Program-made: the position numbers and the translations under genes
Part shown: positions 1 to 8,799 of the stretch, in pieces
Layout: each line of letters opens with the position of its first letter
Position numbering within the stretch: the stretch's first letter is position 1
Assembly: GCA_002840155.1 (NCBI GenBank)
Contig: PGZH01000002.1
Coordinates: forward strand, 62,001-126,000
Direction of reading: 5' to 3'
Source: Gammaproteobacteria bacterium HGW-Gammaproteobacteria-13
Lineage (GTDB): Bacteria > Pseudomonadota > Gammaproteobacteria > Pseudomonadales > Pseudomonadaceae
DNA length: 64,000 nucleotides
The notes under the pieces: model-generated
Seen by the model: the letters and a program-made list of their open reading frames with translations, nothing else
Database searches by the model: none
Told to the model about the DNA's origin: nothing

Positions 1-383
1 AGAGCAACAAGCTTAAGGGCGTGATCGAATCGGTCGGAACCGAGACCGTCGAAGTGCGCCTGGACGACGGCGCCATGGTCAGTTCGCTGAAGGCCAACTG
101 CACGGAAGTCGGCCTGCCCACCACGGTGTCGATACGCCCAGAAAAACTCACCTTTACCGACCGCCTCGGCGCCGCCGGCAACCAAGTCATGGCGCGTTTC
201 GTCACCCGCCACTATGTCGGCGAATACATCCGCTACCACTTCGAAACCGCCGATGGCACCGAGCTGGTGGTGAAGAACATGAATGACAGCAGCGCCCCGC
301 AACTCAGTGCCAAGGAAGAAGTCGCCCTGGCCTGGCTGCCGCAAGACAGCCAGGCCCTGGATCGCCCCGTAACAACCCCCTGA
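1..383 (+). CDS. ABC transporter ATP-binding protein, C-terminal part (polyamine type)
   Basis: The reading frame is already open at the first base and ends at a TGA at 381-383, so only about the last 126 residues are present. The nucleotide-binding core (Walker A, signature, Walker B) lies outside the window. What remains looks like the TOBE domain that follows the ATPase core in PotA/spermidine-putrescine-type importers: short beta strands such as SNKLKGVIESVG and VSIRPEKLTF, the latter being the usual 'RPE' element of this domain. It stops 26 bases before a gene for a periplasmic binding protein, and two permease genes follow, so it is the energy-coupling subunit of that importer. The family is clear from domain and context; the substrate is only inferred. 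Confidence 0.85.
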   Translation, partial: SNKLKGVIESVGTETVEVRLDDGAMVSSLKANCTEVGLPTTVSIRPEKLTFTDRLGAAGNQVMARFVTRHYVGEYIRYHFETADGTELVVKNMNDSSAPQLSAKEEVALAWLPQDSQALDRPVTTP

Positions 384-409
384 CCTATAAGAAGCAATGG
401 AGCACAGCA

Positions 410-1483
410 ATGGCTAGAACACTGACCACCCGCTTTTCCACCTTCGCTTTAGCTGCCGCGCTAGGCACGGCAAGTTTCGCCGCCAGCGCGCAGGAAACTC
501 TCACCGTGGTGTCATGGGGCGGTGCCTACGGCGCGGCCCAGCAGAAACACGTTATCGACCCGTTTATGAAAGACACCGGCAACAAGGTGCTGTTCGAGGA
601 CTACACCGGCGGTGTGGCCGAGATCAAAGCCCAGGTCGAGTCCGGCAATATCCAGTGGGACGTGGTCGACTTCGAGGTAATCGACCTTGAGCGCGCCTGC
701 TCCGAAGGCCTGCTAGAAAGCATCCCGCGTGACATCCTGCCACCAGGCGTGGACGGCGTACCGGCCGAGAAGGACTTTATCCCCGAAGCCCTGGCCAGTG
801 AGTGCGCGGTCGGCAATATCGTCTGGTCGGTGGTGTTCGCCTACAACGAGAAAACCATCGGCGGCACCAAGGCCGCGAGCATCAGCGACTTCTTCGACAC
901 CAGCAAAATTGCCGGCAAACGTGCCCTGCGCAAACGCCCACAGGTGAACATGGAATGGGCGCTGCTGGCTGACGGTGTGCCACCGGCCGAAGTCTATGAC
1001 GTGCTGTCCACCCCGCAAGGCCAGGCCCGCGCCTTCGCCAAGCTGGACACCATCAAGAAGGACATCGTCTGGTTCGACTCCTGGTCGCAGGCCCCACAAC
1101 TGCTCAACGATGGCGGCGCAGTGCTGGTGCAATCGGCCAACGGCCGCTTCTATGACGCCATCCGCCAGGAAAACAAACCCTTCGTTATTGTCTGGGACGG
1201 CCACGTCTACGACCTCGACGCCTGGGCCATCGTCAAAGGCTCGCCGAAAAAGGACCTGGCACTGAAGTTTATTGCCTACGCCACTGGCTCCACCCCACTG
1301 GCAGGCATGCCGGACGTGGCCTACGGCCCGACCCGCAAATCCTCCATGCCGCTGGCCGACCAGAGCGCCGCACCGCACCTGCCGACCGCTCACCTGAGCA
1401 AAGGCATCCAGGCCGGTTCGGACTTCTGGGCTGACTATGGCGAATCCCTCGGTGAGAAATTCAACGAGTGGCTGTTGAAGTAA
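410..1483 (+). CDS. ABC transporter periplasmic substrate-binding protein (polyamine-type)
   Basis: A 357-residue exported binding protein. The first 27 residues form a signal peptide (basic start, hydrophobic run, cut near ASA-QE), after which the mature protein begins with the strand LTVVSWGGAYGAAQ that is typical of PotD/spermidine-putrescine and related extracellular solute-binding proteins. Length and fold type fit that family. It sits between the ATPase and the permeases of the same operon. A strong stem-loop lies directly behind its stop codon and probably lets the cell make more binding protein than permease. Ligand identity (putrescine, spermidine or another small cation) cannot be read from sequence alone. 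Confidence 0.88.
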   Translation: MARTLTTRFSTFALAAALGTASFAASAQETLTVVSWGGAYGAAQQKHVIDPFMKDTGNKVLFEDYTGGVAEIKAQVESGNIQWDVVDFEVIDLERACSEGLLESIPRDILPPGVDGVPAEKDFIPEALASECAVGNIVWSVVFAYNEKTIGGTKAASISDFFDTSKIAGKRALRKRPQVNMEWALLADGVPPAEVYDVLSTPQGQARAFAKLDTIKKDIVWFDSWSQAPQLLNDGGAVLVQSANGRFYDAIRQENKPFVIVWDGHVYDLDAWAIVKGSPKKDLALKFIAYATGSTPLAGMPDVAYGPTRKSSMPLADQSAAPHLPTAHLSKGIQAGSDFWADYGESLGEKFNEWLLK

Positions 1484-1490
1484 CCCGCTA

Positions 1491-1518
1491 TGACCCCTCT
1501 CCTGCCGGAGAGGGGTCA
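1491..1518 (+). promoter_or_regulatory. Intercistronic stem-loop between binding protein and permease genes
   Basis: TGACCCCTCTCC (1491-1502) and GGAGAGGGGTCA (1507-1518) are perfect 12-base complementary arms with a TGCC loop. Only a short T run (TTTT, 1522-1525) follows, so it may act as a partial terminator or as an mRNA 3'-end stabiliser for the binding-protein message. It also argues against translation of the permease starting at the ATG at 1490, which would read through the hairpin. Confidence 0.75.
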
Positions 1519-1537
1519 GGATTTTCGGAGTAACGCC

Positions 1538-2770
1538 TTGTCCTCCCTCACGTCTACCGAAGCCAGCCAAGCCTCCAGCGCTCGCAACAAGAAACGCCTC
1601 ACCGCCTTTCTGTTCGTCGTGCCGCTGCTGGTGTTTATCCTGCTGACCTTCGTCGCACCGATTGCCAGCATGCTCTGGCGCAGCGTCCATCACCCGACGG
1701 TGGCCGCCCTGATTCCGCTGACCCTGCACGAGCTACAACGCTGGGACGGCAAAGCCACACCCGATCAACAGACCCTGAGCGTGTTCGCCCAGGAGCTGCA
1801 CAGCCTGGCCAAAGAGCGTCAGTCCGGCAAACTGGCCGAAGAGTTCAACCGCGCCTCGGCGGGCATGTCCAGCGTGGTCAAAGCCAGCGCGCGCAAGCTC
1901 AGCCGACTGCAAGACGAGCAACTGCAGCAAGAGGGCGCAGACATCCTGCTCAAGTCACACCGCAACTGGAACAAGCCGGAAATCTGGTACGCCATCCAGC
2001 GCGCGGGCAAACCCTACACCTATGACTACTACCTGACCGCCCTCGACCTGGAACTGCACCCCGAGCAGGGCATTCAGGTACGCGAAGACACGCAGATCTA
2101 CCTGCAGCTGTACAGCAAGACCCTGAGCATGGCGCTGGTCATCACCATCTTCTGTGCGCTGCTCGGCTACCCACTGGCCTACTACCTGGCCGGCCTGCCG
2201 GAAAACCGCGCCAACCTGCTACTGGTGCTGGTGCTGCTGCCGTTCTGGACCTCACTGCTGGTGCGTACCACCGCCTGGATCGCCCTGCTGCAGACCAACG
2301 GGGTGATCAACTCCTTCCTGCTCGGCATCGGCGTGATCGGCCAACCCATCGAAATGCTCTACACCTCGTTCGCCACCGTGGTGGCGATGACTCATATCCT
2401 GCTGCCGTTTATGATTCTGCCGCTGTACAGCGTGATGCGCGGCATCGACCCCAGCTACCTGCGCGCTGCGCTGTCGCTGGGCGCGCGGCCGATTCCGGCG
2501 TTCTTGCGCATCTATTTCCCGATGACCCTGCCGGGCCTGAGCGCCGGGGCGCTGCTGGTATTCATCATCTCGGTTGGCTACTACATCACCCCGGCACTGG
2601 TCGGCGGCACCGATGGGCAGATGATCAGCAACATCATCGCCTTCCATATGCAGCGCTCGAACAACTGGGAACTGGCCGCCGCGCTAGGCTCCCTGCTACT
2701 CGGCCTGATCCTGCTGCTGTACTGGCTGTACGACCGTTTTGTCGGCGCCAGCAATATCAAACTGGGCTAA
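1538..2770 (+). CDS. ABC transporter permease, PotB-type, with large periplasmic insertion
   Basis: Inner-membrane permease subunit of the importer. I chose the TTG at 1538, which has GGAG at 1527-1530 seven bases upstream; the ATG at 1490 has no ribosome site and would place the hairpin 1491-1518 inside the coding region. From this start the protein is 410 residues. It has a first membrane segment at about residues 24-46, then about 145 hydrophilic residues, then the usual five-segment permease core (residues ~197-405) carrying an EAA-type loop around YLRAALSLGARPIPAFLRIY. The long stretch between the first two membrane segments, rich in charged and Gln residues, is much larger than in E. 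coli PotB and should lie in the periplasm. Stop is 10 bases before the next permease. Confidence 0.85.
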   Translation: MSSLTSTEASQASSARNKKRLTAFLFVVPLLVFILLTFVAPIASMLWRSVHHPTVAALIPLTLHELQRWDGKATPDQQTLSVFAQELHSLAKERQSGKLAEEFNRASAGMSSVVKASARKLSRLQDEQLQQEGADILLKSHRNWNKPEIWYAIQRAGKPYTYDYYLTALDLELHPEQGIQVREDTQIYLQLYSKTLSMALVITIFCALLGYPLAYYLAGLPENRANLLLVLVLLPFWTSLLVRTTAWIALLQTNGVINSFLLGIGVIGQPIEMLYTSFATVVAMTHILLPFMILPLYSVMRGIDPSYLRAALSLGARPIPAFLRIYFPMTLPGLSAGALLVFIISVGYYITPALVGGTDGQMISNIIAFHMQRSNNWELAAALGSLLLGLILLLYWLYDRFVGASNIKLG

Positions 2771-2780
2771 GGAACAGACA

Positions 2781-3635
2781 ATGAAGATTCCCGCCTACTA
2801 CGGCTTCTGGCACCACCTCGGCGCCTGGTTCTTGAAGACCAGCTCCTGGTTGGTGCTGTTGTTTCTGATCCTGCCGATCCTGGTAATCATCCCGCTGTCG
2901 TTCAACGTTGAGCCGTTCTTCAGCTTTACCGAAGGCATGCTCACCCTGCAACCCGAGGCCTATTCGCTGCGCTGGTACACGGCCATCTTCAACGATGACA
3001 AATGGCTGCTGGCGATCAAGAACAGCTTTCTGATCGGCATCTTCGCCACCCTGATCGCTACCGTGCTAGGCACCTGTGCGGCAGTGGGGCTGGCTCGCGA
3101 CGACATGCCGATGCGCCGGCTGATCACCGCGCTGCTGCTGTCACCGATGATCGTGCCGTTGATCATCACCGCCGCCGGGATGTTCTTCTTCTATTCGGAT
3201 CTCGGCCTGGCCGGCAACTACCTCGGGGTGATCATCGCCCACGCCGCATTGGGTACACCGTTCGTGATCATCACCGTCACCGCCACCCTCACCGGCTTCG
3301 ACTACAGCCTGGCGCGCGCCGCGCTGAATCTGGGTGCCACGCCATTGCGGGTATTCTTCGACATCATCATGCCGCTGATCCGCCCCGGGGTGATTTCCGG
3401 CGCGCTGTTCGCCTTTATCACCTCGTTCGACGAAGTGGTGGTGATTCTGTTTATGGCCGGTCCGCAACAACGCACCATCCCCCGGCAGATGTTCTCGGGC
3501 CTGCGCGAGCAGATCAACCCGAGCATCCTGGCCATCGCCACCCTGCTGATTCTGGTGTCCATCGCCCTGCTGGTGACCATCGAGCTGCTGCGCCGCCGCG
3601 CCGAGCGCATGCGCGGAATCGAGCTGATCGAATAG
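2781..3635 (+). CDS. ABC transporter permease, PotC-type
   Basis: Second inner-membrane permease subunit, 284 residues with about six membrane segments. The EAA-type loop that touches the ATPase is visible as LARAALNLGATPLRVFFDII (about residues 174-193). The start at 2781 follows AAGGA at 2769-2773 with an 8-base gap and gives the protein MKIPAYYGFW...; a longer frame upstream would overlap the first permease without a ribosome site. With the ATPase, binding protein and PotB-type subunit it completes a four-gene importer of polyamine type. Confidence 0.88.
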   Translation: MKIPAYYGFWHHLGAWFLKTSSWLVLLFLILPILVIIPLSFNVEPFFSFTEGMLTLQPEAYSLRWYTAIFNDDKWLLAIKNSFLIGIFATLIATVLGTCAAVGLARDDMPMRRLITALLLSPMIVPLIITAAGMFFFYSDLGLAGNYLGVIIAHAALGTPFVIITVTATLTGFDYSLARAALNLGATPLRVFFDIIMPLIRPGVISGALFAFITSFDEVVVILFMAGPQQRTIPRQMFSGLREQINPSILAIATLLILVSIALLVTIELLRRRAERMRGIELIE

Positions 3636-3648
3636 CCCCTGCCCCGCA

Positions 3649-3680
3649 TCGTTCAGGCTTGCTGAACCAGGCCTGAACGA
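3649..3680 (+). terminator. Stem-loop after the ABC importer operon
   Basis: TCGTTCAGGC (3649-3658) pairs perfectly with GCCTGAACGA (3671-3680) around a 12-base loop, 13 bases after the last permease stop. There is no T run behind it, so it may stabilise the 3' end or work with Rho and is not a classical intrinsic terminator. Confidence 0.45.
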
Positions 3681-3872
3681 CTGCGGCAAAGCCTCTGCAA
3701 CCGGTTGACCTGTCACCCCTCGCTGCCTACCATCGCGCCGCCGCATAAGCGGTATCAGAGATCAGACCTTAATGGACCTTCCCAGTTATTGCCCCTTAGT
3801 GGCTACAACTTGGCAACCGGCGTACCCGTCAGCGGCACGCCTGCAGGCCCGTATCAGCACGTTCTGATCACG

Positions 3873-3908
3873 GCTCTCCAGGCGCCCGTGGCGCGTGCCC
3901 AGGAGAGC
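3873..3908 (+). promoter_or_regulatory. mgtE leader hairpin that covers the ribosome binding site
   Basis: GCTCTCC (3873-3879) is perfectly complementary to GGAGAGC (3902-3908), and the second arm contains the ribosome binding site GGAG of mgtE (start codon 3913). Inside, GGCGC (3881-3885) can pair with GCGTGCC-type bases at 3892-3898, lengthening the stem. A further small hairpin, ATCAG-N6-CTGAT, lies just upstream at 3853-3868. The arrangement would hold translation low unless the hairpin opens. I do not recognise a known Mg2+ riboswitch (M-box) consensus here. Confidence 0.5.
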
Positions 3909-3912
3909 AACA

Positions 3913-5259
3913 ATGAATGTCTTCACCCTTGCGCAAAACCTGCGCGTCGCCCTGCAACAGAACGACCCAGGCAACGCCCTGGCAGCCGTGCACAGCCTGC
4001 GCCCGGCCGACCTCGCCGAGACCCTCGACCTGCTGGAAACCCACCTGGCCTGGCAGGTACTCAAGCAATTGCCCGGCAAACGCCGCGCCGAAGTCTTCGG
4101 CTACTGCGCCACACCCCAACAACTGGCGCTTAGTCATCACCTGCAACGCACAGAGCTGGTGGAGCTGGTCGCCGCCATGTCGGCGGACGAGCGCGCTGAC
4201 CTGTTCAACCAGATGGATAGCGAACTGCGCGCCACCCTGCTGCCCGCCCTGGCCCAGGCCGAACGCGAGGACCTGTGCAAGCTGGCCGAATACCCCGAAG
4301 GCTGCGCCGGCGCACTGATGACATCGGCCTACGCCACTCTGGCAGTCGGTCTGAACGCCGCACAGGCCATCGACAGCCTGCGCCATGCCGCCCCGGACGC
4401 CGAAACCCTGTACCAGAGCTATGTGGTGGATGAACAGCGACGCCTGCTCGGCACCGTGTCACTGCGCCAACTGATCCTGGCACCGGCCGACACGCCGATC
4501 AGCCAGCTGATGGTGCGCGAGGTGATCAGCGCCCAGGTCGACACGCCTCAGGAGCAGGTGGCCAAACTGATCGAGCGCTATGACCTGCTGGCCTTGCCGA
4601 TCACCAATGGCGGCGCACGACTGGTGGGCATCGTCACCTACGACGACGCCATGGATGTGGTAACCGCAGAAGCCACGGTGGACTTCCACAAAGGCGCGGG
4701 CGTCAGCACCCTGATCGGCAACCTGAAGGATGCCAGCATCAGCCTGCTCTACCGCAAGCGGGTGTTCTGGCTGGTGCTGCTGGTATTCGGCAATCTGTTT
4801 TCCGGGGCCGGCATCGCCGCCTTCGAGGACGTGATCGCGGCCAATATTGCCCTGGTGTTCTTCCTCCCGCTGCTGGTCGACAGCGGCGGCAACGCCGGCT
4901 CGCAATCGGCCACCCTGATGGTCCGCGCCCTGGCCACTGGCGAGGTGGTGCTGCGTGACTGGCTCGGCTTGCTGCGCCGCGAATGCCTGGTAGCCCTGGC
5001 GCTGGGCATCACCATGGCTGCTGCCGTGTCCCTGCTCGGCCTGCTGCGCGGCGGCCCGGAGATCGCCCTGGTGGTTGCCAGCAGCATGGTGGTGATAGTC
5101 ATAGTCGGCAGCCTGATCGGCATGAGCCTGCCCTTCGTGCTGCACCGCCTGGGCCTCGACCCGGCCACCGCCAGCGCCCCGCTGATCACCTCAATCGCCG
5201 ACGCCTCCGGCGTACTGGTGTACTTCGCCATCGCCAGCCAGGTGCTGAGCCTGAACTGA
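3913..5259 (+). CDS. mgtE: Magnesium transporter MgtE
   Basis: Mg2+-gated Mg2+ channel of the inner membrane, 448 residues, normal length for the family. Order of parts: N-terminal helical MgtE domain (about 20-125), a pair of CBS domains (about 130-255, including SQLMVREVISAQVDTPQE), then five membrane helices (about 280-448). The signature PLLVDSGGNAGSQSATLMVR in the pore region is present. The start at 3913 is preceded by AGGAG at 3901-3905; an in-frame ATG further upstream has no such site. The 277-base region before the gene is rich in hairpins, the last of which masks the ribosome site, so control by the leader RNA is likely. In known MgtE proteins the N and CBS domains close the pore when cytosolic Mg2+ is high. 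Confidence 0.95.
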   Translation: MNVFTLAQNLRVALQQNDPGNALAAVHSLRPADLAETLDLLETHLAWQVLKQLPGKRRAEVFGYCATPQQLALSHHLQRTELVELVAAMSADERADLFNQMDSELRATLLPALAQAEREDLCKLAEYPEGCAGALMTSAYATLAVGLNAAQAIDSLRHAAPDAETLYQSYVVDEQRRLLGTVSLRQLILAPADTPISQLMVREVISAQVDTPQEQVAKLIERYDLLALPITNGGARLVGIVTYDDAMDVVTAEATVDFHKGAGVSTLIGNLKDASISLLYRKRVFWLVLLVFGNLFSGAGIAAFEDVIAANIALVFFLPLLVDSGGNAGSQSATLMVRALATGEVVLRDWLGLLRRECLVALALGITMAAAVSLLGLLRGGPEIALVVASSMVVIVIVGSLIGMSLPFVLHRLGLDPATASAPLITSIADASGVLVYFAIASQVLSLN

Positions 5260-5524
5260 GCCCACACCGCTGGGCATACCGGCCTTCCTTGCGAGCGCGC
5301 CGAAGGATTAGAATCGGCGCTCTCCTGCCCTATCCAGGCGGACCTTGTAGCCCAGCCACGCCAGCGCCCACCCCGCGCCAGGCAGCGCCCCGGCCCGGTA
5401 AATGCGCACTTGCGTTTGCCTTGGGCCTGATCCCGGCTCAACATACGCAGCAACAGCCCGTTGCCCGCACAGCGTTATTGCCTGTGCACGCGTGACCTGA
5501 ATAGCCTTTGCAGGATTTATCGCC

Positions 5525-7372
5525 ATGCCTGATTACCGCTCGAAGACCTCCACCCACGGCCGCAATATGGCCGGCGCTCGCGCCCTGTGGCGTGCCACCG
5601 GGATGAAGGACGAAGACTTCAAGAAGCCGATTATCGCCATCGCCAACTCCTTCACCCAGTTCGTGCCAGGCCACGTGCACCTGAAGGACATGGGCCAGCT
5701 GGTCGCCCGCGAGATCGAGAAACACGGCGGCGTCGCCAAGGAATTCAACACCATCGCGGTCGATGACGGCATCGCCATGGGACACGACGGCATGCTCTAT
5801 TCGCTGCCATCGCGCGAAATCATCGCCGACTCCGTGGAGTACATGGTCAACGCCCACTGTGCCGACGCCATCGTCTGCATCAGTAACTGCGACAAGATCA
5901 CCCCCGGCATGTTGCTGGCATCCTTGCGCCTGAATATCCCGGTGATCTTCGTTTCCGGCGGGCCGATGGAAGCGGGCAAGACCAAGCTGGCCAGCCACGG
6001 CCTGGACCTGGTCGACGCCATGGTCATCGCCGCCGACGATTCGGCCAGTGACGAAAAAGTCGCCGAATACGAGCGCAGCGCCTGCCCGACCTGCGGCAGC
6101 TGCTCCGGCATGTTTACCGCCAACTCGATGAACTGCCTGATGGAAGCCCTGGGCCTGGCCCTGCCGGGCAACGGCTCCACTCTGGCCACCCACAGCGACC
6201 GCGAGCAGCTGTTCCTGCAAGCTGGTCGCACCGCCGTCGAGCTGTGCAAACGCTACTACGGTGAAGGCGACGAGTCGGTGCTGCCGCGCAACATCGCCAA
6301 CTTCAAAGCGTTCGAGAACGCCATGACCCTGGACATCGCCATGGGTGGTTCGACCAACACCATCCTGCACCTGCTGGCCGCCGCCCAGGAAGGCGAAGTC
6401 GATTTCGACCTGCGCGACATCGACCGTCTGTCGCGCAAAGTGCCGCAGCTGTGCAAAGTCGCACCGAACATCCAGAAGTACCATATGGAAGACGTACACC
6501 GCGCCGGCGGCATCTTCTCCATCCTTGGCTCGCTGGCCCGTGGCGGCCTGCTGCACACCGATCTGCCGACCGTCCACAGCAAGTCTATGGCTGAAGCCAT
6601 CGCCAAATGGGACATCACCCAGACCGACGATGAAGCCGTGCACACCTTCTTCCGCGCCGGCCCGGCCGGTATCCCGACGCAGACCGCATTCAGCCAAAGC
6701 ACCCGCTGGGACACCGTGGATGACGACCGTGAAAACGGCTGCATCCGCAGCGTCGAGCATGCGTACTCGCAAGAAGGCGGCCTGGCCGTGCTCTACGGCA
6801 ACATCGCCCTCGACGGTTGCGTGGTGAAAACCGCCGGTGTGGATGAGTCGATCCATATCTTCGAAGGCAACGCGAAAATCTTCGAAAGCCAGGACAGCGC
6901 CGTACGCGGCATCCTCGCCGACGAAGTGCAGGCCGGCGATATCGTCATCATCCGCTACGAAGGCCCGAAAGGCGGCCCGGGCATGCAGGAAATGCTCTAC
7001 CCGACTTCGTACCTGAAATCCAAGGGCCTGGGCAAAGCCTGCGCCCTGCTCACCGACGGCCGCTTCTCCGGCGGCACCTCGGGCCTGTCCATAGGCCACG
7101 CCTCGCCGGAAGCCGCAGCTGGCGGCGCCATCGGCCTGGTGCGCGAAGGCGACAAGATTCTGATCAATATCCACGAGCGCTCGATCAACCTGCTGATCAG
7201 CGATGAAGAGCTGGCTGCACGCCGCGTGGAACAGGACAAGAAAGGCTGGAAACCGGTGGAAGTGCGCCCACGCAAAGTCACCACAGCGCTCAAGGCCTAC
7301 GCCCTGCTCGCCACCAGCGCCGACAAGGGCGCGGTGCGTGACAAAGCGCTGCTGGACAAGTTGGTGCCGTAA
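5525..7372 (+). CDS. ilvD: Dihydroxy-acid dehydratase
   Basis: Converts 2,3-dihydroxy-isovalerate and 2,3-dihydroxy-3-methylvalerate into the keto acid precursors of valine and isoleucine; cytoplasmic, iron-sulfur and Mg2+ dependent. The 615 residues match the long IlvD form. Cluster-type cysteines are visible in [10 protein letters not shown] (about residue 122) and [15 protein letters not shown] (about 187-193), with the following conserved stretch [23 protein letters not shown] precedes the ATG at 5525; the ribosome site is the AGGA at 5513-5516. The 265-base gap from mgtE includes a TTAGAAT motif near 5308 that could be a -10 element. An intrinsic terminator follows, so the gene is probably transcribed alone. 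Confidence 0.97.
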   Translation: MPDYRSKTSTHGRNMAGARALWRATGMKDEDFKKPIIAIANSFTQFVPGHVHLKDMGQLVAREIEKHGGVAKEFNTIAVDDGIAMGHDGMLYSLPSREIIADSVEYMVNAHCADAIVCISNCDKITPGMLLASLRLNIPVIFVSGGPMEAGKTKLASHGLDLVDAMVIAADDSASDEKVAEYERSACPTCGSCSGMFTANSMNCLMEALGLALPGNGSTLATHSDREQLFLQAGRTAVELCKRYYGEGDESVLPRNIANFKAFENAMTLDIAMGGSTNTILHLLAAAQEGEVDFDLRDIDRLSRKVPQLCKVAPNIQKYHMEDVHRAGGIFSILGSLARGGLLHTDLPTVHSKSMAEAIAKWDITQTDDEAVHTFFRAGPAGIPTQTAFSQSTRWDTVDDDRENGCIRSVEHAYSQEGGLAVLYGNIALDGCVVKTAGVDESIHIFEGNAKIFESQDSAVRGILADEVQAGDIVIIRYEGPKGGPGMQEMLYPTSYLKSKGLGKACALLTDGRFSGGTSGLSIGHASPEAAAGGAIGLVREGDKILINIHERSINLLISDEELAARRVEQDKKGWKPVEVRPRKVTTALKAYALLATSADKGAVRDKALLDKLVP

Positions 7373-7388
7373 GTCAGTCGCTGTAAAC

Positions 7389-7414
7389 AAAACCCGGCTC
7401 AATGCCGGGTTTTT
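7389..7414. terminator. Intrinsic terminator after ilvD
   Basis: AACCCGGC (7391-7398), loop TCAAT, GCCGGGTT (7404-7411) followed by further T residues; the flanking A and T residues extend the stem. It lies between two convergent genes and can serve both, with the better T run on the ilvD side. Confidence 0.9.
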
Positions 7415-7418
7415 GCTT

Positions 7419-8066
7419 TCAACTGACGCCCATATAGCGCCCGGCACGGTGGTTGATCGCCAGCACCATATTCAGCGCCAGCGCGCCGAGGATCGACAGC
7501 GCCACTTTGTCCAGCGGTACGACCATGATCGCACCCAGCACGATCAGCACATCGATGGCCATCTGCACCTTGCCGGCGCGTAGGCCGAAGCGCTCCTGCA
7601 GGTACAGTGCAAGGATATTCACCCCACCGAGGCTGGCGCGGTGACGGAACAGCATCAGTAAGCCCAGGCCCATGGCGAAACCACCGAACAGCGCGGCATA
7701 CACCACGTTCAGGTGGGTGAAGCCAATCCACTGCGGCGTCAATTCGGCCAACAGCGAAACCATCCCCACCGCGCAGAAGGTGCGCAGGGTGAACGGCCAG
7801 CCCATGCGCCAGATGGCCAGGGCGTAGAACGGCAGGTTGATCAGAAAGAACACCAGACCGAACGGCCAGCCGAGCAGGTACTTCATCAGAAAGGCCAAGC
7901 CAACGGTGCCGCCCGTCAGCAGACCTGCCTGGCTGTAGAGGGTGATCCCCAACGCCACCATGGCCGTACCCAGCAGCAGCGCCAGGCCATCTTCCCAGAG
8001 TGGGTGGCGAATAAAGATCGCGGCAATACGATCCGGCTCGGCGTGATCGGCATCAGCGTCATGCAT
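7419..8066 (-). CDS. YitT-family (DUF161) membrane protein
   Basis: Integral membrane protein of 215 residues with five to six hydrophobic segments, including GLALLLGTAMVALGITLYSQ and the glycine-rich GLLTGGTVGLAFL that resembles the YitT/DUF161 family. The family is widespread and its function is not established. I placed the start at the ATG at 8066 (protein MHDADADHAEP...), because the upstream in-frame extension encodes an unlikely leader; an AGG lies 9-10 bases before it. Convergent with ilvD, and divergent genes are absent upstream, so it appears to be a single-gene unit. Confidence 0.75.
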   Translation of the reverse strand: MHDADADHAEPDRIAAIFIRHPLWEDGLALLLGTAMVALGITLYSQAGLLTGGTVGLAFLMKYLLGWPFGLVFFLINLPFYALAIWRMGWPFTLRTFCAVGMVSLLAELTPQWIGFTHLNVVYAALFGGFAMGLGLLMLFRHRASLGGVNILALYLQERFGLRAGKVQMAIDVLIVLGAIMVVPLDKVALSILGALALNMVLAINHRAGRYMGVS

Positions 8067-8222
8067 GGGGAACAACCTGTAGAGGGCAAACGGCAATAGA
8101 CAGCGTAGCGGCCAGCAAGGCATGTGTTAGCGCTACGCAACACGAGCCAAAGGGTGGCACGCCCTACCGGCGCCCACCCTGGCGGAAATCAATGCAGCGC
8201 GGAAAAACTCAGCCCGAACGAG

Positions 8223-8735
8223 CTATTTGCGATCCCACACCTCAAACACATAGCCGGGGGTTTCCAGGCCTTCCATGTGTTCGATGGCGGAAGACAGGTG
8301 CCAGTCAGCCTCGGCCACTTCGGGGAAGTAGGCATCACCCTGGGGGCTGATGCCTACGCGAGTCAGGTACAGGCGTTCGGCCTGGGCCAGGCCCAGCTCG
8401 TAGAGTTGCGCGCCGCCGATCAGCATCAGCTCCTCGGCATCTTCCTCGCGCGCCCAGGCCTCGGCACGTTCGAGCGCGGCGTCGAGGCTGGCGAACACTT
8501 CCGCGCCCTCCAGCTGCAGCCCAGGTTGACGGCTGACCACCAGATTGAGCCGACCCGGCAAGGGCCGGCCGAGGGAATCCCAGGTCTTGCGACCCATGAT
8601 GATCGGCTTGCCCAGAGTCAGCGCCTTGAAGTGCTTGAGATCCGCCGGCAAATGCCAGGGCAGTTGGTTATCGCGGCCGATCACGCGGTTTTCCGCGAGG
8701 GCGGCGATCATGCAGAGAGGCAGGGAATTTTTCAT
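8223..8735 (-). CDS. folA: Dihydrofolate reductase
   Basis: NADPH-dependent reduction of dihydrofolate to tetrahydrofolate, the target of trimethoprim. 170 residues, normal for the chromosomal enzyme. The N-terminal motif MIAALAENRVIGRDNQLPWH, the catalytic acid in LPADLKHFK (Asp about residue 32), the NADPH-site IIMGRKTWDSLGRPLPGR and the C-terminal MLIGGAQLYE are all present. The start at 8735 gives MKNSLPLCMIAALAENR; the frame is open further upstream but that part is not enzyme-like. No strong ribosome site is visible before the start. thyA, which makes the dihydrofolate that FolA recycles, lies 4 kb away. Confidence 0.96.
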   Translation of the reverse strand: MKNSLPLCMIAALAENRVIGRDNQLPWHLPADLKHFKALTLGKPIIMGRKTWDSLGRPLPGRLNLVVSRQPGLQLEGAEVFASLDAALERAEAWAREEDAEELMLIGGAQLYELGLAQAERLYLTRVGISPQGDAYFPEVAEADWHLSSAIEHMEGLETPGYVFEVWDRK

Positions 8736-8799
8736 AGCCGCGAGAATACCGTCTGCGTGGCGATCATTGAAGCCTTGCCTCAGAACCGGCTCAGTGCGT

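Noticed and set aside
713-1729. Long minus-strand open frame of 338 codons over the binding-protein gene
   Set aside because: It lies antisense to an intact exported binding protein; its composition (rich in Gly, Gln, His, Arg) is that of a GC-rich shadow frame and it has no ribosome site.
3000-3676. Alternative plus-strand frame of 224 codons over the second permease
   Set aside because: Out-of-frame reading of the permease; Arg/His/Ala-rich with no membrane pattern.
5438-7447. Minus-strand open frame of 669 codons
   Set aside because: Exact antisense of ilvD, no recognisable protein motif; third-position GC explains the lack of stops.
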